A DNA stretch of 64,000 bases from an uncultured Shewanella sp. (GTDB taxonomy: Bacteria > Pseudomonadota > Gammaproteobacteria > Enterobacterales > Shewanellaceae): contig NZ_CANMIO010000015.1 in the NCBI RefSeq assembly GCF_947497935.1, positions 46,229 to 110,228 of the forward strand, read 5' to 3'. Under the pieces are notes generated by a model that saw nothing but the letters and a program-made list of their open reading frames with translations, was not told the origin of the DNA and ran no database searches. Position 1 is the stretch's first letter. Each line of letters starts with the position of its first letter. A program made the position numbers and the translations under genes. Of the stretch, positions 1 through 8,811 are shown piece after piece.

Positions 1-93
1 ACATTGAACAACACTAAAGCTTGCCATACTTTATACTGTATAGTGTATAATTAATTCAGAATATCAATAACTTCTACGCAAAGTAGACATTAA

Positions 94-1977
94 ATGCCCA
101 AGCTTTCTTTGTTAATACAAATCCTACTTTTTGTAAGCGCTCTTTCTGTGAGTAGTTTAGGCTTCGCTACACAAACTAACACTCAAAAAGCAGATGAAAT
201 CTTTGCCATTATTGATAGTGGTACCATCAACAATTCCGAGTCCTATCAACTGCATCTAGCTCAGCTAGAAAGCCTAGTTGTGAAGAGTGACACCTCAAGA
301 TTTCTGCGCCTACAGCGGGCATGGTGCTGGTCATTTACCCCTTATAAGAAAGAACAAATTCCAACAGCCTTAGCATTTGTCAAACGCGCACTCACCCACC
401 CTGAATTAGCTCAATACCCAAACCATAAGCTTGATCTAGAGCTTTGCCAAAATTGGTTTACAGAGAAGCATGGCAACGTAGAAGCTGCACTAACAGGTTA
501 TAACGAGATAATAGAAGAAGCCTATGCACTAGAGAATTTACGCCTCGTTGCCGATGCCAGAAATATGCGTGGCTTCTTGCGCTCTTATCAGGGTAACTTT
601 ACTCAAGGACTTGAAGACTTACTCATAGCTCATGCTTTATATCAAAATTTAAGCCTACCGGTTTGGGCTCATAACAGCTTATATGATATCGCTACCAGTT
701 ATCGCCGCCTAGGCGAACACGAGAATGCTATCCGCTACTTTAAACGACTTCAAGACAACCATATTAAGAACAAAAATTTTGATGGTGCCAATGCGATATC
801 AGTCTCTATCGCCATTGCCGAAGAAGAACAGGGCAATCTAGAAGTCGCAAAGAAGTTACTTAAAGAAAGTCATGACTATTGGAAAGACAAGAAAAAAGAG
901 TTAGAGCAAGCCACTGTTGGAGTGAATATCGCTGGCACCTTGATAAAACTCGGTGAGATATCTCAAGCTCGCCAATACCTGAATGAAGCCGAGCCGTTTA
1001 TTCTCCCAACAGATACAGCATTTTACAGCTTTTTACATCTATTTCGCGCACAAATTTACCTCGCTGATAACCAACTGCCTCTGGCTCACAAGAGTATTAG
1101 CTACGCACGTACCGCCTTTAGCCGCGTGAAGAATATACGTGGATTGGCACAGTTGCAATTAGTTGAAAGCCAAGCCTTTCTCAAGGAGGAGGATTGGAAA
1201 CAAGCCTATTATGCACTCTCTGAATATATGAGGTTGCATAAAGAACTCGATAGTAAGCAACTTTCAAGCTACACCACAGAGATGCGTACCCGCTTCAATG
1301 CTGAGCAGATTGAACAAGAAAACCGTCACCTTATAGAAAACCAGCGGCTAAGAGAAATAGAGCTGACCATGTTAGAGCAAAATAAACTACAGCAAGGGAT
1401 CATCATCTTTCTAGGTGGTGTTATCATTCTGATAGTTTCTGTTTTTGCCTATAAACAAAATAAAAAAAACAAACTCTTGTCTGCACTTACGCTGACGGAT
1501 GATCTCACCCAACTTCCCAATCGCCGTTATATCTTCACCAAGGCTGAGACTTGCTTCGAACAGGCCCAAAGAACTGAGAGCCCATTTTCAGTAATTACAT
1601 TTGATGTCGACTACTTCAAGCTGATTAACGACAAGTTTGGTCACGAGGTCGGCGATAAGGCCTTAAAGTTCTTGGCGGATACTTGCCGCACAGTGCTTGC
1701 AACGCAAAATAAGACTGCCCGTATTGGCGGCGAAGAGTTTCTAATTATCCTGCCAGATACCGATTTAGCGCAGGCTTTTAAGATTGCTCAAGCCTTAGTT
1801 CATAGCGTCAGATATAGTGATTTCAGCCCATTCCCTGCAGACTTTAGCATGACTATCAGTGCTGGAGTCGCTAGCCTTAGCACTACAGATTGCAAGTTGT
1901 CGCAGCTCCTTAAAAAAGCCGACCAAGCCTTATACGTAGCTAAGAATGAAGGTCGTAACCAAGTTCGAATGGGCTAA
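94..1977 (+). CDS. TPR-containing GGDEF protein (diguanylate cyclase)
   Basis: Predicted membrane-bound diguanylate cyclase, 627 residues, making cyclic di-GMP from GTP. The sequence shows an N-terminal signal-like hydrophobic stretch (about residues 5-25), a long helical region with tetratricopeptide-like repeats (about 40-400, presumably periplasmic), a short coiled coil, one transmembrane helix near 438-455 and a C-terminal GGDEF domain with the signature GGEEF at 545-549. The usual RxxD inhibitory site just upstream of the signature is not present, so product inhibition at that site is not expected. No operon partner is visible; queG follows after 91 bases with a hairpin between. The activating signal is unknown. 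Domain assignment is firm, enzymatic activity is inferred from the intact signature. Confidence 0.9.
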   Translation: MPKLSLLIQILLFVSALSVSSLGFATQTNTQKADEIFAIIDSGTINNSESYQLHLAQLESLVVKSDTSRFLRLQRAWCWSFTPYKKEQIPTALAFVKRALTHPELAQYPNHKLDLELCQNWFTEKHGNVEAALTGYNEIIEEAYALENLRLVADARNMRGFLRSYQGNFTQGLEDLLIAHALYQNLSLPVWAHNSLYDIATSYRRLGEHENAIRYFKRLQDNHIKNKNFDGANAISVSIAIAEEEQGNLEVAKKLLKESHDYWKDKKKELEQATVGVNIAGTLIKLGEISQARQYLNEAEPFILPTDTAFYSFLHLFRAQIYLADNQLPLAHKSISYARTAFSRVKNIRGLAQLQLVESQAFLKEEDWKQAYYALSEYMRLHKELDSKQLSSYTTEMRTRFNAEQIEQENRHLIENQRLREIELTMLEQNKLQQGIIIFLGGVIILIVSVFAYKQNKKNKLLSALTLTDDLTQLPNRRYIFTKAETCFEQAQRTESPFSVITFDVDYFKLINDKFGHEVGDKALKFLADTCRTVLATQNKTARIGGEEFLIILPDTDLAQAFKIAQALVHSVRYSDFSPFPADFSMTISAGVASLSTTDCKLSQLLKKADQALYVAKNEGRNQVRMG

Positions 1978-1989
1978 TTGAGCTATAGA

Positions 1990-2011
1990 TGGGGATACCT
2001 ATTTATCCCCA
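1990..2011 (+). terminator. Possible hairpin after the GGDEF gene
   Basis: A 7-base perfect stem (GGGGATA/TATCCCC, extended by a T-A pair) lies 12 bases after the stop codon. No T-run follows, so it may be a weak terminator or an mRNA 3' stabiliser. Confidence 0.4.
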
Positions 2012-2068
2012 ATAACTGCTATCATTAATGGTTATACCAAGCCGATACTTTTAGCCAATAATAGGCCT

Positions 2069-3292
2069 ATGTCCGATATATCTTCACAACTTGCCCCTAT
2101 CGATACCCTAACGCCCATTCAACTTGGCGAGTTAGCCCTAAACATTAAACAATGGGGCCAAGAGTTAGGCTTTGCGCAAATTGGGATTTGCGATACCGAT
2201 CTCAGTGCCGAAGAGCCAAAACTTCAAGCTTGGTTAGACAAAGGTTATCACGGCGACATGGGCTATATGGCTAATCATGGCATGATGCGCGCGCGAGCTT
2301 ATGAGCTACATCCAGGTACTGTGCGAGTGATCAGTGCGCGGATGAATTACTTACCGCCAGATGCCGGCTTTGCCTTTAATCTTAAAGACCCCGATTTAGC
2401 CTATATCTCTCGTTATGCAGGTGGACGTGATTATCACAAGATGATCCGCAATCGCCTCAAGAAACTGGGTGATAGAATTGAAGCCGAATTAAAACGGCTT
2501 GGCGTCGATAAACCTAACTCTCGCCCTTTCGTCGACTCAGCCCCCATTTTAGAGCGCCCTTTAGCCGACAAAGCTGGCCTTGGCTGGACCGGGAAACACA
2601 GTTTATTGCTTAATCAAGATGCTGGCAGCTGGTTCTTCTTGGGGGAGTTATTAATAGATTTACCTTTGCCTGTCGATATTCCTGTGGCCGAAGGCTGTAA
2701 TACCTGTGTAGCCTGTATCAAGTCTTGCCCAACCAATGCCATTATCGAACCATATATCGTCGATGGTAGTCGCTGTATCTCTTATTTAACCATTGAGCTG
2801 CAAGGGACAATTCCTGTTGAGTTTAGGGAGGCTATCGGCAACCGTATCTATGGCTGTGATGATTGCCAACTGGTTTGCCCGATTAACGCTAAGGCGCCTC
2901 TAACCGAGGAAAACGACTTCCATACTCGTGCTTCACTCAAGCAGCCTCGGCTACTTGAGCTATTTGCATGGAGTGAAGCTGAGTTTTTAAAGCTCACCGA
3001 AGGCAGTCCAATTCGACGCATCGGCCACCCTCGGTGGCTGAGGAATATTGCTATCGCCCTCGGTAATGCCCCTAGCAGCGAAGAGATCATTGCAGCACTC
3101 GAGACTCGCAAACTCTCCGATGAGGTGGATGAGATGGTGATAGAACATATTGACTGGGCCCTGAATCAGCAACAACTAAAACTCGCCCAACAAAATGCGC
3201 AGCCAGAAGCTACGCATATTCATAAAACTCAAAGCCGCAAAACCCAAAGGGTGATCCGCAGCATTGAGAAGGGCTTACCGAGAGACGCCTAA
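2069..3292 (+). CDS. queG: Epoxyqueuosine reductase QueG
   Basis: Cobalamin-dependent iron-sulfur enzyme that reduces epoxyqueuosine to queuosine in the wobble base of GUN tRNAs, the last step of queuosine synthesis. The 407-residue product shows the two ferredoxin-type 4Fe-4S motifs: CNTCVACIKSCP followed by CISYLTIELQG, and CDDCQLVCPINA. The length is slightly above the E. coli protein because of a basic C-terminal tail ending KGLPRDA. It stands alone here, between a GGDEF gene and a convergent dodecin gene, rather than in the common orn/tsaE/amiB neighbourhood. Being B12-dependent, it is one consumer of cobalamin imported by the BtuB encoded at 11.8-13.7 kb (inference). Confidence 0.95.
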   Translation: MSDISSQLAPIDTLTPIQLGELALNIKQWGQELGFAQIGICDTDLSAEEPKLQAWLDKGYHGDMGYMANHGMMRARAYELHPGTVRVISARMNYLPPDAGFAFNLKDPDLAYISRYAGGRDYHKMIRNRLKKLGDRIEAELKRLGVDKPNSRPFVDSAPILERPLADKAGLGWTGKHSLLLNQDAGSWFFLGELLIDLPLPVDIPVAEGCNTCVACIKSCPTNAIIEPYIVDGSRCISYLTIELQGTIPVEFREAIGNRIYGCDDCQLVCPINAKAPLTEENDFHTRASLKQPRLLELFAWSEAEFLKLTEGSPIRRIGHPRWLRNIAIALGNAPSSEEIIAALETRKLSDEVDEMVIEHIDWALNQQQLKLAQQNAQPEATHIHKTQSRKTQRVIRSIEKGLPRDA

Positions 3293-3303
3293 CGCTTTTA
3301 TTA

Positions 3304-3341
3304 CTAAAGCATAAGCGCAGCTGTGCCAACTTATGCTTTAG
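3304..3341. terminator. Convergent terminator between queG and dodecin
   Basis: A perfect 12-base inverted repeat (CTAAAGCATAAG at 3304-3315 and CTTATGCTTTAG at 3330-3341, 14-base loop). The right arm contains the last codons and stop of the dodecin gene, so a single hairpin may end transcription from both sides. Confidence 0.55.
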
Positions 3342-3543
3342 GATCTAAGGTGAAGCCCACTTTGATTGTCACTTGCCAATGAGCAACCATACCTTCTTCT
3401 AAATGTCCTCGCGTTTCTACTACCTGAAACCATCTAAGATGCTTCAATGATTCATTTGCTGTAGCAATGGCATTTTTTATGGCTTCATCTGAGCTAATTG
3501 GAGACGATCCTGCTAGTTCGATAATCTTGTAGGTATGGCTCAT
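3331..3543 (-). CDS. Dodecin family protein
   Basis: A 70-residue protein of the dodecin family, small dodecameric proteins that bind and sequester flavins. The sequence has the family pattern: YKIIELAGSS at the start, the helix DEAIKNAIATANESLKHLRW (aromatic W used for flavin stacking), then WFQVVETRGHLEEG and a final beta strand. A GGAG ribosome site precedes the ATG. It is monocistronic and converges on queG, with the terminator hairpin overlapping its 3' end. Flavin storage is the known family role; the ligand here is inferred. Confidence 0.9.
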   Translation of the reverse strand: MSHTYKIIELAGSSPISSDEAIKNAIATANESLKHLRWFQVVETRGHLEEGMVAHWQVTIKVGFTLDPKA

Positions 3544-3875
3544 GTTGACTCCAACACTAATTAAGGTAATGACCTTAATCAGTATAGAACAACATCAGTG
3601 TTAGTCAGTGTGAGCCAGATATTTTTGCCGTTAACTTTTAAAGCCGACACTGGCGTGCCCCCCATGCAGGTGAGCACCTATACCGACCCCTTATACTTAG
3701 CACTTACATTTAGATCGAGTTCTTAGACTTAAACACCTGCAGTAAACTTGAATACGAACCATGCAACAATGGTGCATGGCTAGCCATTCCAATCCTAAAG
3801 GCGCTTGGTGACCCTCTGGCCACAGCAAGAGCTCTTTCCTTTCGTTATCCAATCACAATAATTATGTGACCCGTA
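3544..3875. other. Intergenic region without recognised gene
   Basis: About 330 bases between the dodecin start and the end of the AhpD-like gene. It should contain the dodecin promoter. I see no convincing open frame, repeat or RNA signature. Confidence 0.5.
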
Positions 3876-4379
3876 TTAGTTGCTTACTTCGAAGCTACCC
3901 ACACCAAAGTCGAATGTTTTAGCCAAGCGGTTCCAAGCATTAATTTGGATAACAGCCAGTGTCAGCTCGCTTATCTCTTTACTAGAGAAGTAGTCCTTAA
4001 GGGCTATTGTCGCCTCTAGCAGACGCGTTTCTTCATGGGTTACGCCAGCATGGGGAAGATCTGTGAGCGCCTCGGCCCAATTTAATACCACACGCTCTTT
4101 CTGAGTGTAGTAAGGCGCTTCACGCCAGATAGACAGTGACGCCATTCTCTGAGCGGTTTCGCCTGCGGCAAGAGCCTCTTTAAAGTGCATATCGATGCAG
4201 TAGGCACAACCATTAATTAACGATACACGGTAACGAATAAGCTCGAGTAAAGCATGCTCTATCCCACAACTATTGACATAGTTTTCTGTTTTTAGCATAC
4301 AGCTCATCACGCCACTGGCGATTTCAGCACTCTCGAGCGGCGCAGTAATTGAAAGGTGTTGATTAGTTGATTGAGTCAT
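3876..4379 (-). CDS. Carboxymuconolactone decarboxylase / AhpD-like protein
   Basis: A 167-residue protein of the carboxymuconolactone decarboxylase/AhpD fold. The AhpD-type signature E-x11-CxxC-x3-H is visible around the sequence INGCAYCIDMHF, which gives a redox-active cysteine pair typical of alkylhydroperoxidase-like enzymes. A longer frame begins upstream, but I chose the internal ATG (MTQSTNQ) because an AAGG ribosome site precedes it and the extra residues are not family-like. The gene is divergent from a LysR regulator 128 bases away, which probably controls it. Substrate unknown; peroxide or gamma-carboxymuconolactone-like compounds are possible. Confidence 0.85.
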   Translation of the reverse strand: MTQSTNQHLSITAPLESAEIASGVMSCMLKTENYVNSCGIEHALLELIRYRVSLINGCAYCIDMHFKEALAAGETAQRMASLSIWREAPYYTQKERVVLNWAEALTDLPHAGVTHEETRLLEATIALKDYFSSKEISELTLAVIQINAWNRLAKTFDFGVGSFEVSN

Positions 4380-4507
4380 CTCTTGTACCTTGTTAATTGA
4401 ATCGATTAATGGAACAACACCTATTATCCACAGATACAAAAAAGCTGGAATACGCGCAAAAACTGCTTTACCTTTGCATAAAACGCAAAAGTAGATTGAG
4501 ACAACTC

Positions 4508-5410
4508 ATGTTAAGTGCGATGCGGATCTTTATCAAAGTGGTTGAACTCGGAAGCTTCTCCAAAGCTGCCGGGGTACTCAATATGGCGCCCTCAAGTGTT
4601 GCCCGTAATATCGATAACCTTGAGCAAGACTTTAATGCTGTGTTACTCAAGCGCAGCACTCGGCAACTATTGCTCACTAAGGCCGGTGAACTTTTCTTGG
4701 AGGGGGCACGCAAGCTTGTTAATGATGAAGACGCACTGAAAATATCACTTTCAAAGCAGGATTCTCAGCCCGAGGGCATATTAAGGATTTCAGTATTTGA
4801 AGGTTTTGGTCGGGTAAAAATTTGCCCTCTACTGCCTGGTTTTTTAGCCCTGTATCCTAAGGTGAAGATTGAAATAGACTTAGATAATCAACTGGTAGAT
4901 TTGCACTCTGAGAATGTGGATATCGCCATTCGCATTGGCAGTGCACAAGATTCGAGTCTAAACGCAAGAATGCTGATGAAGAACCAAACCTCGCTCTGCG
5001 CGAGCGCTAAATACTTGGCTCAATATGGCACACCTAAGAAGCCTGAAGAGCTGCAACAACATAACTGCCTATTACTCGACCGTGACAGACAGCGTACCTA
5101 TTGGCATTTCCGAAAAGGTAAACAATATAAGAAAGTCCCGGTGCAAGGTAACCTGACTTCCAGAGGTGGGACGCCAATTCTAGAAGCGGCGATACATCAC
5201 GGCGGCATAGTGCAACTGTCGAGTTGGATGATGGACGACTTAATCCAAGATGGCAGCTTAGTACGCTGCCTGTCCGACTGGTCGCCCTCATTATCAGAGC
5301 AATCCAGTGGGGATATCTATGCGCTCTATAGTGGCGGTAAACACATGCGGCCAGTCATCCGCGCCTTTATCGACTATTTAGTGCAATCCCTTGCCAAAGC
5401 CACGAGCTAG
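4508..5410 (+). CDS. LysR family transcriptional regulator
   Basis: A 300-residue LysR regulator with an N-terminal winged helix (MRIFIKVVELGSFSKAAG, then the recognition helix in PSSVARNIDNLEQ) and a C-terminal periplasmic-binding-like effector domain. The start was set at the ATG that places the helix-turn-helix at residues about 5-60; the longer upstream extension is unlike the family. Divergent orientation with the AhpD-like gene suggests it regulates that gene through the shared 128-base intergenic segment. It belongs to the LysR subgroup whose members usually sit next to oxidoreductases. The inducer cannot be read from sequence. Confidence 0.9.
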   Translation: MLSAMRIFIKVVELGSFSKAAGVLNMAPSSVARNIDNLEQDFNAVLLKRSTRQLLLTKAGELFLEGARKLVNDEDALKISLSKQDSQPEGILRISVFEGFGRVKICPLLPGFLALYPKVKIEIDLDNQLVDLHSENVDIAIRIGSAQDSSLNARMLMKNQTSLCASAKYLAQYGTPKKPEELQQHNCLLLDRDRQRTYWHFRKGKQYKKVPVQGNLTSRGGTPILEAAIHHGGIVQLSSWMMDDLIQDGSLVRCLSDWSPSLSEQSSGDIYALYSGGKHMRPVIRAFIDYLVQSLAKATS

Positions 5411-5432
5411 AAAGTGTAAATTGACAAGCAGA

Positions 5433-5954
5433 TTAGGAAGCCAACCACATGCGCCACCAGATCCCTGGCAAGCTGGTAAAACCGCTTGTATATGACTGCA
5501 ACCTCCCCTCCTTAATAATGATGAGTGTCGGTGTTACATGTACAGACCAATCGCTCGCGCTACGGTTATCCGCATCATTTATCACAGGAAAATGATAACC
5601 ATGCTCCTGCATGTAATCATTAATTTCGCTATTCGAACCCGATGCAATTGCCACACTCACCACAGGGTAAAAATTTGCAATTGATTCGACCGATGGGCTC
5701 ACCGAACGACAAACTGGGCACCAAGTTCCCCAAAAATATACCAATACAGGCTCTTCGGCACTGAGCACTGTCACGTCGATAGCCTCTCCAGTTAAAGAGA
5801 GACCTGATATTGATGGAAAGTTATTGACTTCAACATCACGGCTACGCCATTGATCTACAACCCAGGCTATAGCACTGAACATAACAATTAAAATCAGCAG
5901 CTGCTTTAGCCAGTAGGAGACGCGCTGTTTTATCGTCTGTTTCTTTATTGTCAT
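5433..5954 (-). CDS. Membrane-anchored thioredoxin-like protein (ScsD/TlpA type)
   Basis: A 173-residue periplasmic thioredoxin-fold protein. It has a short cytoplasmic basic N-terminus, one transmembrane anchor, and a thioredoxin domain with the active site WCPVC. The cis-proline segment HVTPTLIII follows. Family members reduce or exchange disulfides in the periplasm; ScsD-like proteins are tied to copper tolerance in other bacteria, but no scsABC genes are adjacent here. A GTG codon 12 bases upstream is in frame; I prefer the ATG (MTIKKQ) because the purine-rich GAAGAGACG lies just before it. It converges with the LysR gene with only 22 bases between them. Confidence 0.85.
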   Translation of the reverse strand: MTIKKQTIKQRVSYWLKQLLILIVMFSAIAWVVDQWRSRDVEVNNFPSISGLSLTGEAIDVTVLSAEEPVLVYFWGTWCPVCRSVSPSVESIANFYPVVSVAIASGSNSEINDYMQEHGYHFPVINDADNRSASDWSVHVTPTLIIIKEGRLQSYTSGFTSLPGIWWRMWLAS

Positions 5955-6363
5955 TCGTCTCTTCACTCTTTGTTCACTTAGCTTATCAGGTAAATACTAT
6001 CGCAAAGGGAAACAGCACCGCGCGACAAATTGAGATAGGAAACTTATATGACCGGATATTTCATAAAATAGTTCATTGCTTCAGTTTATTGCTAAAGTTA
6101 ATGATTAAATTAATCACATACACTCTGCGTCATAAGTAAATCTTTACCATAGAGTCCATAAAAAAGCGATGCACCATCGTCTGATAGCACACCGCCTTAA
6201 TAAATCGCTCTGTTACAGGGTTATGCCAAGTTAAATCAGTCTTTCTCAGTGCTTACAGTTAACGCTCGGCTTAATGCCGCTGTAAACCTGAAGATTGAAG
6301 CGCGATTTTCGCTCAGTAACTTATGATAGCCACAGAGCATTAGCTGCCTATGTTCAACAAATA

Positions 6364-8634
6364 CTACCCTAGGTTACGGCGTAATATCTTAGTCGCCTCA
6401 ACTAAGTTAACTAAAGCGGGCTCAACTTCATCCCAGGTACGGGTCTTAAGACCACAATCGGGGTTAATCCAAAGCTGATCAACGGGTACTTTACTGGCCG
6501 CTTTTTGCATCAAGCTAACAATCTCATCGACCGTTGGCGTGTTCGGTGAATGAATGTCGTAAACACCTGGGCCTATTTCATTAGGATAATTAAAATCTTC
6601 AAAGGCGTTGAGCAACTCCATTCTTGAACGTGATGTCTCAATGGTGATCACATCGGCGTCCATCGCCGCAATCGCCGCTATGGTTTCGTTGAATTCGCTA
6701 TAACACATATGAGTGTGGATCTGCGTTTCGTTAGTCACGCCCGCAGCACTTAACTTAAAGGCATTGACCGCCCAGTTAAGATAATGCTGCCAATCACTCT
6801 TCTTCAGCGGCAACCCTTCACGAAATGCCGGCTCATCAATTTGAATAATACCAATACCCGCATCTTGCAACTCGACCACCTCATCTCGAATAGCGAGGCC
6901 GATTTGAGTTGCTATCTGCTCGCGGCTGATATCTTCACGGGCAAACGACCAATGTAAAATGGTAACAGGACCGGTCAGCATGCCTTTAACTGGTTTGTCG
7001 GTGAGGCTCTGGGCGAACTCAGCCCACTCCACTGTCATTGCGGTTGGTCGTGACACATCACCATAGATAAGCGGTGGCTTAACGCAGCGTGAACCATAAC
7101 TTTGTACCCAACCAAACTGAGTAAAGCCAACACCTTCAAGCTGCTCGCCAAAGTATTCCACCATGTCGTTACGCTCAGCTTCACCATGAACGAGTACATC
7201 GATACCCAGCTTTAATTGGCGCTCAATACTGTCTCTAGTCACTTGGCGAAGCTGCTCGTTATATTGCTCAAGGCTTATCTCCCCTTTACGCCAGCGGCTA
7301 CGTAGGCCGCGAATAGCTGGAGTTTGCGGAAAACTCCCTATGGTAGTGGTTGGTAGTAAGGGCAATCGATACTTAGCTCGCTGCACAGTTTGTCTTACAG
7401 AGAACACATCGTCACGTTGGTAATCTTGCTCGATGAGTGCATCAACGCGGGCAATCACATCTTGATTAGCAGCTTCTGCACGGGCATCACGCCTTACTTG
7501 GCACTCGCTAACAATGGCATTAGCTTCTGGCGAATTAGTCTCGGTTAATAACACTTTAAGCTTATTAAGCTCGGTGAGTTTCTGTTTGGCAAAAGACAGT
7601 TGCAGTTTAAGCGCTGGTGCAAGCTCGGTTTCCACTTCTAAATCAACCGGACTATGCAGCAATGAACATGACGGTGATAACCATAAACGTTGCTTCAGAT
7701 CGCGAGCGACACAGCTGAGCTGCTCTGCAATATTATCAAGCTCTGCCGCCCACACATTACGACCATTAATCACACCGGCAGATAATATTTGCTCTTGCCC
7801 TAATGTTGCCACAAATTTAGCCAATTGCTCCGGCGCGGTCACTAAATCTAAATGCAAGCCAGCCACTGGCAAGCCGGACACCAACTGATAATGATGAGCA
7901 ATGCTGCCATAGTAGCTGGCCAATAATACTTTTAAATCTCCTTTAGAGAGAGCAGCATAGGCTTGAGTTATCGCAGCTTGCCAATCACCTTCAAGCTCCA
8001 ATGCAAGCACGGGCTCATCAAGCTGGATCCATTCAACACCTTGGCTTTTAAATCGAGCCAATATTTGCTGATATGCCTCGATAAGCTGCGGCAACAAACT
8101 CAGCCGATCAAAATCTGAACCGACCGATTTAGACAGATATAAAAATGATACCGGACCGAGAATGACTGGCTTAGCTTGATAGCCAAGAGCTTGTACCTCG
8201 CTCACCTCATCAAATAGCTGCTCATAGCCAATATCAAAGCTTTGATCCGCAGTCAGCTCTGGCACAATATAGTGGTAGTTAGTGTTAAAAAACTTAGTCA
8301 TTTCAGCTGCTGGAGCGTCATTACCTGTTGGTGCTCTGCCACGCCCGACACGAAACAGTGTGTCGATATCTATGTTGCTATCTCCACGGTGACGCTCAGG
8401 AATGGCTCCTAAGGTCGCACTCAATGTTAATACTTGATCATAAAAAGCAAAATCACCAACAGGTAATAATTCCACCCCGGCATCAGCCTGCCACTGCCAG
8501 TGTGACTTACGTAAATCTCTCGCAATATCAAGCAATTGAGACTGTTCTATTTCGCCACGCCAATATTTCTCTAAGGCAAACTTTAATTCACGAAAACGTC
8601 CTATGCGTGGAAAACCCAAACTATTTAATTGCAT
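6364..8634 (-). CDS. metE: Cobalamin-independent methionine synthase MetE
   Basis: 5-methyltetrahydropteroyltriglutamate-homocysteine methyltransferase, 756 residues, full length for MetE. It transfers the methyl group directly to homocysteine without B12. The N-terminal half starts LNSLGFPRIGRFRELK as in the family; the C-terminal catalytic half carries the zinc ligands in IHTHMCYSEF and NPDCGLKTR and the substrate loop QIDEPAFREG. It is divergent from metR. The intergenic segment holds tandem met boxes, indicating repression by MetJ and activation by MetR. A B12 riboswitch-controlled btuB lies 5 kb away, so the organism seems to combine B12 uptake with a B12-free methionine route. Confidence 0.97.
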   Translation of the reverse strand: MQLNSLGFPRIGRFRELKFALEKYWRGEIEQSQLLDIARDLRKSHWQWQADAGVELLPVGDFAFYDQVLTLSATLGAIPERHRGDSNIDIDTLFRVGRGRAPTGNDAPAAEMTKFFNTNYHYIVPELTADQSFDIGYEQLFDEVSEVQALGYQAKPVILGPVSFLYLSKSVGSDFDRLSLLPQLIEAYQQILARFKSQGVEWIQLDEPVLALELEGDWQAAITQAYAALSKGDLKVLLASYYGSIAHHYQLVSGLPVAGLHLDLVTAPEQLAKFVATLGQEQILSAGVINGRNVWAAELDNIAEQLSCVARDLKQRLWLSPSCSLLHSPVDLEVETELAPALKLQLSFAKQKLTELNKLKVLLTETNSPEANAIVSECQVRRDARAEAANQDVIARVDALIEQDYQRDDVFSVRQTVQRAKYRLPLLPTTTIGSFPQTPAIRGLRSRWRKGEISLEQYNEQLRQVTRDSIERQLKLGIDVLVHGEAERNDMVEYFGEQLEGVGFTQFGWVQSYGSRCVKPPLIYGDVSRPTAMTVEWAEFAQSLTDKPVKGMLTGPVTILHWSFAREDISREQIATQIGLAIRDEVVELQDAGIGIIQIDEPAFREGLPLKKSDWQHYLNWAVNAFKLSAAGVTNETQIHTHMCYSEFNETIAAIAAMDADVITIETSRSRMELLNAFEDFNYPNEIGPGVYDIHSPNTPTVDEIVSLMQKAASKVPVDQLWINPDCGLKTRTWDEVEPALVNLVEATKILRRNLG

Positions 8635-8677
8635 ATTGTATACCTTTTGATGTTAAGATGAGGAAAATTCAGAGTTA

Positions 8678-8720
8678 ACGCCCGTCTGAATTTCATATAA
8701 CTAAACATAACAACGGGCGT
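8678..8720. repeat. Inverted repeat in the metE-metR intergenic region
   Basis: ACGCCCGT at 8678-8685 and ACGGGCGT at 8713-8720 are perfect inverted repeats separated by 27 bases. The right arm overlaps the first met box. It could be an extra operator dyad or a leader hairpin of either divergent transcript. Confidence 0.4.
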
Positions 8721-8738
8721 CTGGACGTCTAGAAGTTT
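8715..8738. promoter_or_regulatory. Three tandem MetJ boxes
   Basis: Three adjacent 8-base units resemble the MetJ consensus AGACGTCT: GGGCGTCT (6 of 8), GGACGTCT (7 of 8) and AGAAGTTT (6 of 8). They lie 80-105 bases before the metE start and 74-97 before the metR start, the usual position for methionine repression of both genes. MetJ itself is not in the window. TGAA/TTCA half-sites for MetR occur near 8687-8695 but do not form a full consensus. Confidence 0.65.
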
Positions 8739-8811
8739 ATTGTGTTAGCCTATGTATTCGCAATCGAAACGAATTCAAGCGCAACATGAGAAAACGTCAT
8801 GTGAGGATAAA

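Noticed and set aside
5948..6139. A 63-codon frame after the thioredoxin-like gene.
   Set aside because: Overlaps the start of the minus-strand gene and has no family match or ribosome site.
8687..8695. A MetR box (TGAA-N5-TTCA) in the metE-metR gap.
   Set aside because: TGAATTTCA has no 5-base spacer, so it does not fit the consensus; kept only as half-sites.
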